7,003 bases of DNA from Proteobacteria bacterium UBA1278 (GTDB taxonomy: Bacteria > Pseudomonadota > Gammaproteobacteria > Comchoanobacterales > Comchoanobacteraceae). The notes under the pieces were generated by a model. The model saw nothing but the letters and a program-made list of their open reading frames with translations. It made no database searches and was not told the origin of the DNA. The stretch spans positions 838 through 7,840 of the forward strand of contig DBUY01000049.1 of the NCBI GenBank assembly GCA_002308435.1. The letters run 5' to 3'. The position numbers were made by a program, and so were the translations under genes. Positions 1 through 6,370 of this stretch are shown here, piece by piece. How positions within the stretch are numbered: the stretch's first letter is position 1; every line of letters begins with the position of its first letter.

Positions 1-480
1 TTGCATGCAAGAAAAGCAATACTAAAAGGCCTAAATCCCAAGCAAAATAGAACTATACCGCCACTTCGATATGATTTGGTAGCAAGATTGGCAGAGCAGA
101 TCACAATTCCTGTTGTCTTAAATGGCGGTATTCGATCACATGAGGCGATATCTCAGCATTTAACTTGCTTTTCAGGTGTTATGATTGGCCGTTGGGCTTG
201 TGATGATCCTATTGGATTTGCAAAGCGCTATGTTGATCATCCGCAACGTTTATCTTTACAGCAGACATTAGCTGACTATTTTTCATATATGGATAGTGCT
301 GTTGATTCTGGGCAGCAATTATCATTCCTGATTCAGCCGTTGCAGGGTCTTTTTCACGGACAACCGGGGGCAAAAAAATGGCGAAAGCGGTTAAACGAGA
401 TGGCGCGTGTTCTTGCCTCTCGTTGCAGTCAACCCTCGACATTGTATCAGGAGACTGTGCAAGATATGTGGATCGGCTAG
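1..480 (+). CDS. dusA: tRNA-dihydrouridine(20/20a) synthase DusA, C-terminal part (5' end outside window)
   Basis: Flavoenzyme that reduces uridine to dihydrouridine in the D-loop of tRNA, using FMN and NADPH. The visible 159 residues begin with the family motif HARKA, then the stretch GLNPKQNRTIPPL, which closely matches the E. coli DusA segment GLSPKENREIPPL. Next come NGGI (about residues 41-44 of the fragment) and GVMIGR (about 59-64), both part of the FMN phosphate-binding end of the TIM barrel. The small helical C-terminal domain follows and carries GLFHGQPGAKKWRKRL, a good match to the DusA tail. The TTG at base 1 is an internal leucine codon rather than a start, because the HARKA motif lies deep in the protein. 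Roughly half the gene, including the catalytic cysteine, is therefore upstream of the window. The stop codon overlaps the stop of the convergent tolC-family gene. The subfamily assignment (DusA rather than DusB or DusC) is firm because of the HARKA/PKxNR signature. Confidence 0.93.
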   Translation: MHARKAILKGLNPKQNRTIPPLRYDLVARLAEQITIPVVLNGGIRSHEAISQHLTCFSGVMIGRWACDDPIGFAKRYVDHPQRLSLQQTLADYFSYMDSAVDSGQQLSFLIQPLQGLFHGQPGAKKWRKRLNEMARVLASRCSQPSTLYQETVQDMWIG

Positions 481-1868
481 TCAATGAGTGAAGGGATGTT
501 GATTTCTTGACCTAAATCTTGGTTGATATCTCGGATGTCTTTCGGTGTGATAATCCCAGACAATATTAACATTTCAATGAGGCTGTAAATATAGTCGTAT
601 TGCGCGCGCGCCAGATTTTGCTGATCTTTCCTGACATTAGCCGTATTTGCAAGTGACTCTAAAACAGTAATCGAGCCTGCTGATAAGCTGACATCAGCAA
701 TGCGTGACATTTCTGTTGAGCTATTCAATGCAGCACGCTTTGTAGCAATGAGCTTAGTGCCTAATCGTAAAGCACGATATAACTTTTTGAGCTGGCGAAT
801 GATTTGTTGATGTGTGTTTTTACTGGCAGCTTGAGCAACAGCAATATTCTCCGTGGCTTTTCGATTGTCATAATAGCGTCGTCCACCATCTAGAATAGGC
901 ACCTGCAGGGTGACACTGCCTTCGTATGAGTCGTAACCTCGACGTTTCAGCCAGCTTTGTGCTGAGGTACTGCCTTCGGTTTCGATAGATTGTGAGGAGT
1001 AGTCATATTGTGTAAAGCTGGTATCGAAGGTTATGGTTGGTATATTTTTGCTCCAGGCTGCTTGTTGCAGATACTGCGCCTGAGTGATATTGTTTTTTGC
1101 GATTTTAAGGGTTAAGTTATGATTTTCAGCATCTTCTATCCAATGCTGTTGTTTGGGAATGTGTAAATGCAGTGTTTTAGCGCGATCACTTAACCCGAGT
1201 ACTTTATCAAAATTTCCATTGCCAATGCTATCTGCGAGTTGATCCTTTCGGTTGTGAACGGCTTGTAGCGATTCAATAATATCTGCGCGAACGCGCTGTG
1301 CTTGTGCTTTAACTTCGAGTAGTTGAGATTTAGTTAGGGCGCCGAGTTTGAGTTGATTCTCAACGTCTTTTAATCGTTGTAATGTCTCTTTTTCTTCAGT
1401 GAGTAGAAACTGGTGATTATCAATTTCAAGGATTAGATCAAAATATTGCTTGGCAACTGTGAGTGCAATATCTTGCAGTGCTCGTTGATAAATAAGTAAG
1501 TCTTGCATTGTTTTTTGGCTTGCACGACTGTATTGATAGTAGCTACTCATATTGAAAAGCTCTTGGCTCAGCGAAATACTGAGTTCCGTTTGGTCATAGA
1601 AACGTGTCGTTTTGTTGCCTTCATCGTTGCCTTCATAGACCGTTTTGTTGCGGTGATAGGCATTGGTGGAGTTAACCTGGGGGAGTAAAAATGACCGTGC
1701 AATAGATTGGTCATGTTGGTTGGCTAACCAGGTGTAACGGGCTTCTTGTAGAGATGCGTTGTTTTTCAGTGCAAGATTGTATGCGTCGTTGAGTGATAAT
1801 ACTTTTGCTTCTGGAGAAGCAAATGAGAGCGTCATTGCTAATAGTATCAGTTGAAAACGGGTATGCAT
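477..1868 (-). CDS. tolC: TolC-family outer-membrane efflux/secretion channel protein
   Basis: Probable trimeric outer-membrane channel that docks with inner-membrane pumps or type I secretion systems to export drugs and proteins. The 463-residue product is close to the usual 450-490. A short signal peptide is visible: basic HTR, then the hydrophobic run FQLILLAMTLSFA, with likely cleavage near SPEA. The mature chain has two outer-membrane efflux repeats. The first opens with LSLNDAYNLALKNN and contains LPQVNS. The second has the diagnostic LQVPILDGGRR (about residues 324-334). Between and after them lie long amphipathic, Gln/Ala/Leu-rich helices typical of the periplasmic tunnel. Divergent location next to nudF matches the E. 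coli tolC locus, which favours true TolC orthology over a generic OprM-type protein, but sequence similarity alone does not prove it. The chosen ATG gives a proper signal peptide. No good Shine-Dalgarno precedes it, so initiation may be weak or the leader very short. Confidence 0.88.
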   Translation of the reverse strand: MHTRFQLILLAMTLSFASPEAKVLSLNDAYNLALKNNASLQEARYTWLANQHDQSIARSFLLPQVNSTNAYHRNKTVYEGNDEGNKTTRFYDQTELSISLSQELFNMSSYYQYSRASQKTMQDLLIYQRALQDIALTVAKQYFDLILEIDNHQFLLTEEKETLQRLKDVENQLKLGALTKSQLLEVKAQAQRVRADIIESLQAVHNRKDQLADSIGNGNFDKVLGLSDRAKTLHLHIPKQQHWIEDAENHNLTLKIAKNNITQAQYLQQAAWSKNIPTITFDTSFTQYDYSSQSIETEGSTSAQSWLKRRGYDSYEGSVTLQVPILDGGRRYYDNRKATENIAVAQAASKNTHQQIIRQLKKLYRALRLGTKLIATKRAALNSSTEMSRIADVSLSAGSITVLESLANTANVRKDQQNLARAQYDYIYSLIEMLILSGIITPKDIRDINQDLGQEINIPSLID

Positions 1869-1897
1869 GCGTTCAGATGAAAACGAATAATAGCTTT

Positions 1898-1926
1898 ATT
1901 ACAGCATACAAAACAGTGGATTTCTA
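1898..1926 (-). promoter_or_regulatory. Candidate sigma70 promoter for the tolC-family gene
   Basis: Read on the minus strand, TAGAAA (1921-1926, four of six matches to the -35 consensus) is followed after 17 bases by TGTAAT (1898-1903, five of six matches to the -10 consensus). A TG dinucleotide in the extended -10 position (TGC at 1904-1906) adds support. Transcription would start near 1891, giving a leader of about 22 bases before the ATG at 1868. This is a pattern match by eye. The -35 lies in the centre of an inverted repeat at 1910-1936. Confidence 0.45.
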
Positions 1927-1936
1927 GTCCTGTTTT
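1910..1936. repeat. Inverted repeat AAAACAG-N13-CTGTTTT over the tolC -35 region
   Basis: The arms AAAACAG (1910-1916) and CTGTTTT (1930-1936) are perfect 7-base complements separated by 13 bases. The putative tolC-side -35 hexamer (1921-1926) lies between them. The size and spacing would suit a dimeric repressor such as a TetR- or MarR-type regulator of an efflux gene. No regulator gene is in the window, so the function is inferred. Confidence 0.35.
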
Positions 1937-1946
1937 CAAGCATTTG

Positions 1947-1961
1947 CTGTGGTAATCACAG
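1947..1961. repeat. Dyad CTGTG-N5-CACAG between divergent promoters
   Basis: CTGTG (1947-1951) and CACAG (1957-1961) are perfect 5-base complements around GTAAT. The dyad sits upstream of both candidate promoters, about 10 bases before the nudF -35 and about 20 bases before the tolC -35. That is a normal place for an activator or shared operator. It resembles a half-spaced CRP-like TGTG...CACA element, but the 5-base spacing does not fit CRP (TGTGA-N6-TCACA). Confidence 0.3.
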
Positions 1962-1971
1962 TCGTTAAAAC

Positions 1972-2001
1972 TTGCTATTGTTTCAGATTCAATGTTATGC
2001 T
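1972..2001 (+). promoter_or_regulatory. Candidate extended -10 promoter for nudF-parE
   Basis: TTGCTA (1972-1977) is followed after 18 bases by TATGCT (1996-2001). TG at 1993-1994 sits in the extended -10 position (TGTTATGCT). Transcription would begin near 2008, about 22 bases before the nudF ATG and just ahead of its ribosome binding site. The -10 hexamer matches consensus at four of six positions, so the TG extension carries much of the weight. Confidence 0.45.
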
Positions 2002-2029
2002 TGGTCGAAATTACCATTGGAAGAATATT

Positions 2030-2674
2030 ATGAATTACTTGCCACCTTTCTCGCTTCATCGCAGTGAGGTCACGGTACATGATAGTGAGGTTATATGGCG
2101 TCATCCGCGAGATCTGTTTCGAGTACATGCGCTGAGCTACCAGCATCCAGTATTCAAATCAGAGGAAACCTACACAGTAAAGCGTGTGCTTGTGGAGAAG
2201 CGTGCAAGTGTCATTGCACTCCCATATGACCCTTTACGTGATGCCGTCGTTTTGATAGAACAAGTGCGTCCGGTAAAGGTATTTACGGATGCGGATAGTC
2301 CTTGTATGTTTGAGCTGTGTGCGGGGCTTGTTGATCCAGGCGAGTCTGCGGAGCAGGCACTGCGTAGAGAGCTTGATGAGGAATGTGCTTTAAGCGCGGG
2401 TCGAACTGAGCTGATTTCTCAGTATTGGGTTAGTCCTGGTTGGACCTCAGAGCAGTTATCGATATATTGTGTTGAAGTCGATACATCTACCATTCAAGAC
2501 GTGTGTGGTAATGTCGAAGAGTGCGAGTCTATTCACGTGTCTGTAATGCCATTTTCACAACTGATGCAAGCGCTTGATGCCGGGAATATTGACAATGGTG
2601 GCCTATTGATCGGCGCACTCTGGTTATCTAGGCATCGAGACCGCCTCAGAAAAGAGTGGGCTAAAAATACTTAA
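2030..2674 (+). CDS. nudF: ADP-ribose pyrophosphatase (Nudix hydrolase NudF)
   Basis: Cytoplasmic enzyme that hydrolyses ADP-ribose, and in the family other ADP-sugars, to AMP and ribose 5-phosphate. With the ATG at 2030 the product is 214 residues, against about 209 for E. coli NudF. The start is supported by TTGGAAGA (2017-2024) just upstream. An in-frame ATG at 1949 would extend into the promoter region and adds 27 residues with no family likeness. The central beta strands include RASVIALPYDPLRDAVVLIEQVRP (residues 58-81), and the Nudix box spans G99 to L121 with E105, R113, E114, E117 and E118 in place. The box glycine near its end is replaced by Ala120. The C-terminal part (VSPGWTSEQLSIY, then IDNGG and KEWA) follows the NudF pattern closely. 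The gene lies divergent to tolC and 15 bases before parE, and is probably cotranscribed with parE. Confidence 0.92.
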   Translation: MNYLPPFSLHRSEVTVHDSEVIWRHPRDLFRVHALSYQHPVFKSEETYTVKRVLVEKRASVIALPYDPLRDAVVLIEQVRPVKVFTDADSPCMFELCAGLVDPGESAEQALRRELDEECALSAGRTELISQYWVSPGWTSEQLSIYCVEVDTSTIQDVCGNVEECESIHVSVMPFSQLMQALDAGNIDNGGLLIGALWLSRHRDRLRKEWAKNT

Positions 2675-2689
2675 CATAGCGAAATAAAA

Positions 2690-4582
2690 ATGAACGATTC
2701 ATACAATGCTGATTCACTACAGGTCCTGGATGGCTTAGACCCTGTCAGAAAGCGGCCAAACATGTATACAGATACCGCTCGACCCAATCATATGGTACAG
2801 GAGCCTATTGATAACTCTGTAGATGAAGCGCTCGCGGGTCATGCGACTCGTATCGAAGTCACGCTACGAAAAGATGGCTCTGTTGTTATTGCCGATAACG
2901 GGCGTGGTATGCCTGTTGATATTCATCCGCAACATCAGGTGAGTGGTGTCGAGTTGATTTTGACAAAGTTGCATGCGGGAGCAAAGTTTTCTAATAAAAG
3001 CTATCAGTTTTCAGGTGGGTTGCATGGTGTTGGTATTTCAGTAACGAATGCGCTTTCAACAGATCTTGAAGTCGCAGTTAAACGTGACGGTTTTGTCCAC
3101 AAGATGTCTTTCAAAGATGGTTATGTCGATCGGCCTCTGGAGCAACAGGAAAAGATTCCGAAGCGAGAAACAGGAACTAGCATCGCGTTCATGCCAGATC
3201 CGCAATATTTTGATAATCCTGCAATCCATGCGGGTGAGTTAGTTCATCTATTACGTGCAAAGGCAATTTTGTGTGCTGGATTAGAGGTGATCTTTCGCGA
3301 TGAATCTCATGACGTTGAGAAAATCTGGCACTACCCAACCGGTATTACTGCCTATGCAGCTGAGGTTGTAGGTGGCGTTGATGTTGTGCCTGAGTCGCCA
3401 TTTGTACAGATGGTTGATCAAGATGATTTTAAGATGGACTGGTTGGTTACTTGGTGTCCCGAGGGTGACCTTGATTTGCGTGAGAGCTACGTCAACTTAA
3501 TACCGACGCCACAGGGTGGTACACATGTCAATGGGCTACGACTTGGCCTCCTGGAAGCTGTCAGAGAGTTCTGCGAGATACGCCAGTTACTACCAAAAGG
3601 GCTTAAATTAAAAGTAGAGGATATCTGGGAGAGCTGTCTATTTGTGCTGTCAATTAAGATTCCAGAGCCCCAGTTCTCTGGGCAAACAAAACAACGTCTT
3701 GTTAACCAAGGTGTGACAAATAAGATCTCGAGTTTAGTGCATGACCAGTTTAGCTTGTGGTTGAATAAGCACATCGCCGAAGCTGAGCTATTGGTTGAAT
3801 ATTTTGTACAGGTCGCGCAGGCACGAATGCGAACAAGCCAGAAGACAACACGTAAAAAATGGGTAGCAGGCCCACGGTTGCCCGGTAAGCTGACGGATTG
3901 TTTGACTCAGTCGACTAAAGATAGTGAGTTATTTCTGGTGGAGGGGGATTCAGCTGGCGGCTCAGCGCGGCAAGCACGAGATAAGAATAACCAGGCTGTT
4001 CTTCCATTAAAAGGCAAGATATTGAATACCTGGGAGGTAGACCAAGATAAGATTCTACAATCAAAGGAAGTGCACGATATCGCTGTGGCGATTGGCGTTG
4101 ACCCAGGCAGTGATGATCTATCGCAATTACGTTACGGTAAGATTTGTATTTTGACAGATGCGGATTCAGATGGGAGCCATATCAGTACGTTATTGTGTGC
4201 GCTTTTCTTTAAACACTTTAGGCCGGTTGTCGAAAAGGGCCACGTTTTCGTTGCCTTGCCACCGCTCTATCGTATCGACCATCAAAAACAGGTTTATTAC
4301 GCGCAAGATGATGCCGAACGCTCCCACATTGTCTCGCAAATCCAGCAAAAATATCCAACCGCAAATCTCACGATATTGCGTTTTAAGGGGTTAGGTGAGA
4401 TGGACGCATTGCAGTTACGAGAAACCACCATGTCTGTTCAAACACGTCGCCTGCTTCAACTGCGGTGTGATGATATCGACAGTGATTGTGAAATGTTGAA
4501 CCAGTTACTGGCAAAGAAGCGTGTTGCCAGTCGCCGTCAATGGCTCATGGACAAGGGGAACCTTGCAGATTTGTTAGATTAG
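2690..4582 (+). CDS. parE: DNA topoisomerase IV subunit B (ParE)
   Basis: ATPase subunit of topoisomerase IV, which with ParC decatenates daughter chromosomes and relaxes supercoils. The 630-residue length equals E. coli ParE. Visible order: an N-terminal GHKL ATPase domain with catalytic E38, Mg-binding N42, D69-NGRGMP, K99 and the ATP-lid motif QFSGGLHGVG (106-115); a transducer domain with NLIPTPQGGTHVNGL; and a TOPRIM domain with EGDSAGGSA (418-426) and DADSDG (490-495). The PLKGKILNTWE block and KGLGEMDALQLRETT follow the ParE pattern, which separates it from GyrB. GyrB also has a large insert in the C-terminal half in gammaproteobacteria that is absent here. Residues at the E. coli quinolone-linked positions L445, S458 and E460 are unchanged. 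Oddities are N24 in the normally glycine RPGMY motif, P39 directly after catalytic E38, and A98 before K99. The ATG is 15 bases after nudF and has only a weak, A-rich ribosome binding region. Confidence 0.96.
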   Translation: MNDSYNADSLQVLDGLDPVRKRPNMYTDTARPNHMVQEPIDNSVDEALAGHATRIEVTLRKDGSVVIADNGRGMPVDIHPQHQVSGVELILTKLHAGAKFSNKSYQFSGGLHGVGISVTNALSTDLEVAVKRDGFVHKMSFKDGYVDRPLEQQEKIPKRETGTSIAFMPDPQYFDNPAIHAGELVHLLRAKAILCAGLEVIFRDESHDVEKIWHYPTGITAYAAEVVGGVDVVPESPFVQMVDQDDFKMDWLVTWCPEGDLDLRESYVNLIPTPQGGTHVNGLRLGLLEAVREFCEIRQLLPKGLKLKVEDIWESCLFVLSIKIPEPQFSGQTKQRLVNQGVTNKISSLVHDQFSLWLNKHIAEAELLVEYFVQVAQARMRTSQKTTRKKWVAGPRLPGKLTDCLTQSTKDSELFLVEGDSAGGSARQARDKNNQAVLPLKGKILNTWEVDQDKILQSKEVHDIAVAIGVDPGSDDLSQLRYGKICILTDADSDGSHISTLLCALFFKHFRPVVEKGHVFVALPPLYRIDHQKQVYYAQDDAERSHIVSQIQQKYPTANLTILRFKGLGEMDALQLRETTMSVQTRRLLQLRCDDIDSDCEMLNQLLAKKRVASRRQWLMDKGNLADLLD

Positions 4583-4595
4583 CCAGCAACTGGTT
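4581..4595 (+). repeat. Small hairpin at the parE stop codon
   Basis: AGCCAG (4581-4586) can pair with CTGGTT (4590-4595) around a CAA loop, giving six pairs including one G-U. No T-run follows, so it is not an intrinsic terminator. It could at most stabilise the 3' end of a nudF-parE message or slow readthrough into the translocase gene. Confidence 0.25.
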
Positions 4596-4626
4596 CCGAA
4601 ATATGCTTTGAGTGTCTTGTATCTTT

Positions 4627-4637
4627 ACATTTAATGT
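4627..4637. repeat. Short palindrome ACATT-T-AATGT in the parE-translocase gap
   Basis: A perfect 5-base dyad around one central T lies 80 bases before the translocase start. It falls where an upstream promoter for the transporter would be expected: TTGAGT at 4608-4613 with TTAATG at 4631-4636 is a poor candidate that overlaps it. Either chance or a small operator is possible. The rest of the 135-base gap shows no gene, and there is no clear terminator after parE. Confidence 0.2.
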
Positions 4638-4705
4638 TGATTAGTGTAACCTGTCAGCTCTTGCATTTATTGTTGAAGACGTTCTGAAACTGCACCTGAA
4701 CCACT

Positions 4706-4713
4706 AAAGGAGA
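4706..4713 (+). promoter_or_regulatory. Strong ribosome binding site of the nucleotide translocase gene
   Basis: AAAGGAGA lies five bases before the ATG at 4718 and closely matches the anti-Shine-Dalgarno sequence. It is by far the best such site in the window, in contrast to the weak sites before parE and the tolC-family gene. This fixes the start codon and suggests efficient translation of the transporter. Confidence 0.8.
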
Positions 4714-4717
4714 TATT

Positions 4718-6214
4718 ATGGATAACAAAAAACAAGAGATGTCGCGTTTACGCTTGGCTATTCTACCAGTTGCTGACGAAGAGCTTGGTAAGTTTTTGCC
4801 AATGTGCGGGATGATCTTTTTGACAATATTTGCTTACAGTCTTCTCAGAGCTTACAAAGACACTATTGTTGTTCAGGCACCTGGTGCTGGACCATTGCTG
4901 TTGCCTTTTTTAAAGACATATACTGTTTTACCCAGTTCGCTGTTGGCAGCGTTTGGTTACATGAAACTTCGAAAAAACGTTGATGCTTCCAAGGCGTACT
5001 ACATTTGCGTATCATTGTTTATTGCTTTTTTTGCGCTCTTTGCGCTGGTACTCAATCCGTACAGAGAATATCTTCACTTGGGTGTCGATTGGCTGATGGG
5101 AATGCAGGAAGCCTATCCCCCGTTTTCTTTCTTTTTTGCGATTGTTGCCTATTGGAGTTATGCGTTATTCTATGTAGCGTCTGAATTGTGGGGCACTTAT
5201 ATGCTCAGTGTGTTGTTCTGGCAATTTGCCAACGAAACCACCACCCCAGAACAATCAAAACGATATTATCCGTTGTATGTGCTTGCTGGAAATCTCGCTC
5301 TGATCGCGCTCTTCCCAGTACTCACCCACATCTCAAACAACACGCACAGTGATGTACTCGAGGTTTGCGGTCTCGTTTCGGTGTGTGGTTTTCTTTTGAT
5401 GTACTACTACACAAAGGCAGATACAGCACAGAGAAAAGAAGCAAGAGAGGAAAAAATTGTCAAAAAGAAAAAGAAGAAACTGACGATGTTGGAGAGTTTT
5501 GGTGTGTTGTTTCGCTCTGAGTACGTTGGCTATATCGCCGTTCTTGTTTTAGCTTATGGAAGTATCATTACGCTTGTTGAGTTGATTTGGAAATCACAGG
5601 CCGTACAGCTGTATCCCACGAAACAATCATGGTTGCAATTCCAAGGTTACTACACGTTACTTACCGGTCTCGCAACAATCTTGATGAATTACCTCAGTAA
5701 AGGTGTCATCCGGCAATTTGGATGGTTGACTGGCGCGATTATTACGCCGATTGCTGCTGGGTTATTATCATGTTTGTTCTTTATATTTATTCTAGGTCAG
5801 TCAGCATTTGCCTCTATTGGTATGTTTCTGGACATTGCGCCGTTGACAATGGCTGTATGGGTAGGTACTTACGCTGTCTTACTCACAAAAGGTTCGAAGT
5901 ACTCTTTCTTTGATCCCACAAAGGAAATGGCCTTCATTCCACTTGAACCCGACCTGAAGATCAATGGTAAAGCGGCGGTTGATGGTGTAGGTGGTCGTCT
6001 TGGTAAATCTATGGGGAGTCTTATTTCTTCAACACTCATCATGGTTTACTCTACGGCTGGTACAAGGGCCACAGCGATGGATATTGCTCCGGTGTTGTTT
6101 GTGGTTGTGTTAGGGTTTACACTAGCATGGTTTTTCTCAGTTGTACGATTGAGTGTTCTTTACAATCGTGAAACTCGGCTAGCAGAAGAAGCCCAGGCTG
6201 CAGCAACTGCGTAA
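4718..6214 (+). CDS. ATP/ADP translocase (Tlc/NTT nucleotide transporter family)
   Basis: Inner-membrane nucleotide exchanger. Family members usually import host ATP in exchange for ADP; others take up NTPs or NAD by related mechanisms. The 498-residue length is typical. The N terminus reads ADEELGKFLPM before TM1 (about 28-46), then LLRAYKDTIVV with K47 and LPFLKTYTVLP with K66, both at conserved lysines. FANETTTPEQSKRYYPLY (about 170-187) and the diagnostic block DPTKEMAFIPL (399-409) through GKAAVDGVGGRLGKS (417-431) are classic family signatures. About twelve membrane segments can be placed, six on each side of a charged loop (about 233-265) that contains six consecutive lysines (249-254). 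It has its own strong ribosome binding site and a terminator just downstream. Family membership is near certain. Substrate specificity cannot be read from sequence, so ATP/ADP exchange is inferred. Such genes are common in obligate intracellular bacteria and absent from free-living gammaproteobacteria. Confidence 0.95.
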   Translation: MDNKKQEMSRLRLAILPVADEELGKFLPMCGMIFLTIFAYSLLRAYKDTIVVQAPGAGPLLLPFLKTYTVLPSSLLAAFGYMKLRKNVDASKAYYICVSLFIAFFALFALVLNPYREYLHLGVDWLMGMQEAYPPFSFFFAIVAYWSYALFYVASELWGTYMLSVLFWQFANETTTPEQSKRYYPLYVLAGNLALIALFPVLTHISNNTHSDVLEVCGLVSVCGFLLMYYYTKADTAQRKEAREEKIVKKKKKKLTMLESFGVLFRSEYVGYIAVLVLAYGSIITLVELIWKSQAVQLYPTKQSWLQFQGYYTLLTGLATILMNYLSKGVIRQFGWLTGAIITPIAAGLLSCLFFIFILGQSAFASIGMFLDIAPLTMAVWVGTYAVLLTKGSKYSFFDPTKEMAFIPLEPDLKINGKAAVDGVGGRLGKSMGSLISSTLIMVYSTAGTRATAMDIAPVLFVVVLGFTLAWFFSVVRLSVLYNRETRLAEEAQAAATA

Positions 6215-6231
6215 CTATTCAAAATACACAG

Positions 6232-6256
6232 AAAAGGCGCGAATAGCGCCTTTTTT
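6232..6256 (+). terminator. Intrinsic terminator of the nucleotide translocase gene
   Basis: AAAAGGCGC (6232-6240) pairs perfectly with GCGCCTTTT (6246-6254) around the loop GAATA. A run of six T (6251-6256), then G and three more T, follows the GC-rich core. It begins 17 bases after the translocase stop. The opposite strand has only a four-T run inside the stem, so it would be weaker as a terminator for convergent murA. Confidence 0.9.
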
Positions 6257-6306
6257 GTTTGTGGTATCCGTTGTTTCGAGATTACTTTTCGGCGGTGCGG
6301 GTGTAT

Positions 6307-6349
6307 TCGACGGGAAGGTCGACTGTTGTTATTCAATGATGTAATAACA
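6307..6349. repeat. Two small inverted repeats in the translocase-murA spacer
   Basis: TCGAC (6307-6311) pairs with GTCGA (6318-6322) around six bases. TGTTATT (6327-6333) pairs with AATAACA (6343-6349) around nine bases. Neither is followed by a T-run on either strand, so neither looks like an intrinsic terminator. I see no gene in this part of the spacer. Confidence 0.35.
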
Positions 6350-6370
6350 TTCTTCATGTGTAGTGTATAG

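Noticed and set aside
1..3. TTG as a start codon for the first gene
   Set aside because: The next residues are HARKA, a motif from the middle of DusA, so the TTG is an internal codon of a gene cut by the window edge.
1949..1960. CRP binding site in the tolC-nudF spacer
   Set aside because: TGTG and CACA are present, but the spacing between arms is too short for the CRP consensus.
1949..2029. In-frame upstream ATG that would lengthen NudF by 27 residues
   Set aside because: The extension overlaps the candidate promoter, has no family similarity, and the ATG at 2030 has its own Shine-Dalgarno sequence and gives the normal family length.
3487..3774. Minus-strand open frame inside parE, with others in parE, tolC and the translocase gene
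   Set aside because: All lie fully or largely inside well-identified genes and show no domain of their own.
4608..4636. Sigma70 promoter for the translocase (TTGAGT with TTAATG after 17 bases)
   Set aside because: The -10 hexamer is poor and no extended -10 supports it; it is not strong enough to list as a feature.
5461..5480. A-rich lysine run in the translocase gene as a programmed frameshift site
   Set aside because: The frame reads AAA AAG preceded by C, not the A-AAA-AAG heptamer. No stimulatory stem was noticed, and the full-length product matches the family, so a charged cytoplasmic loop explains it.
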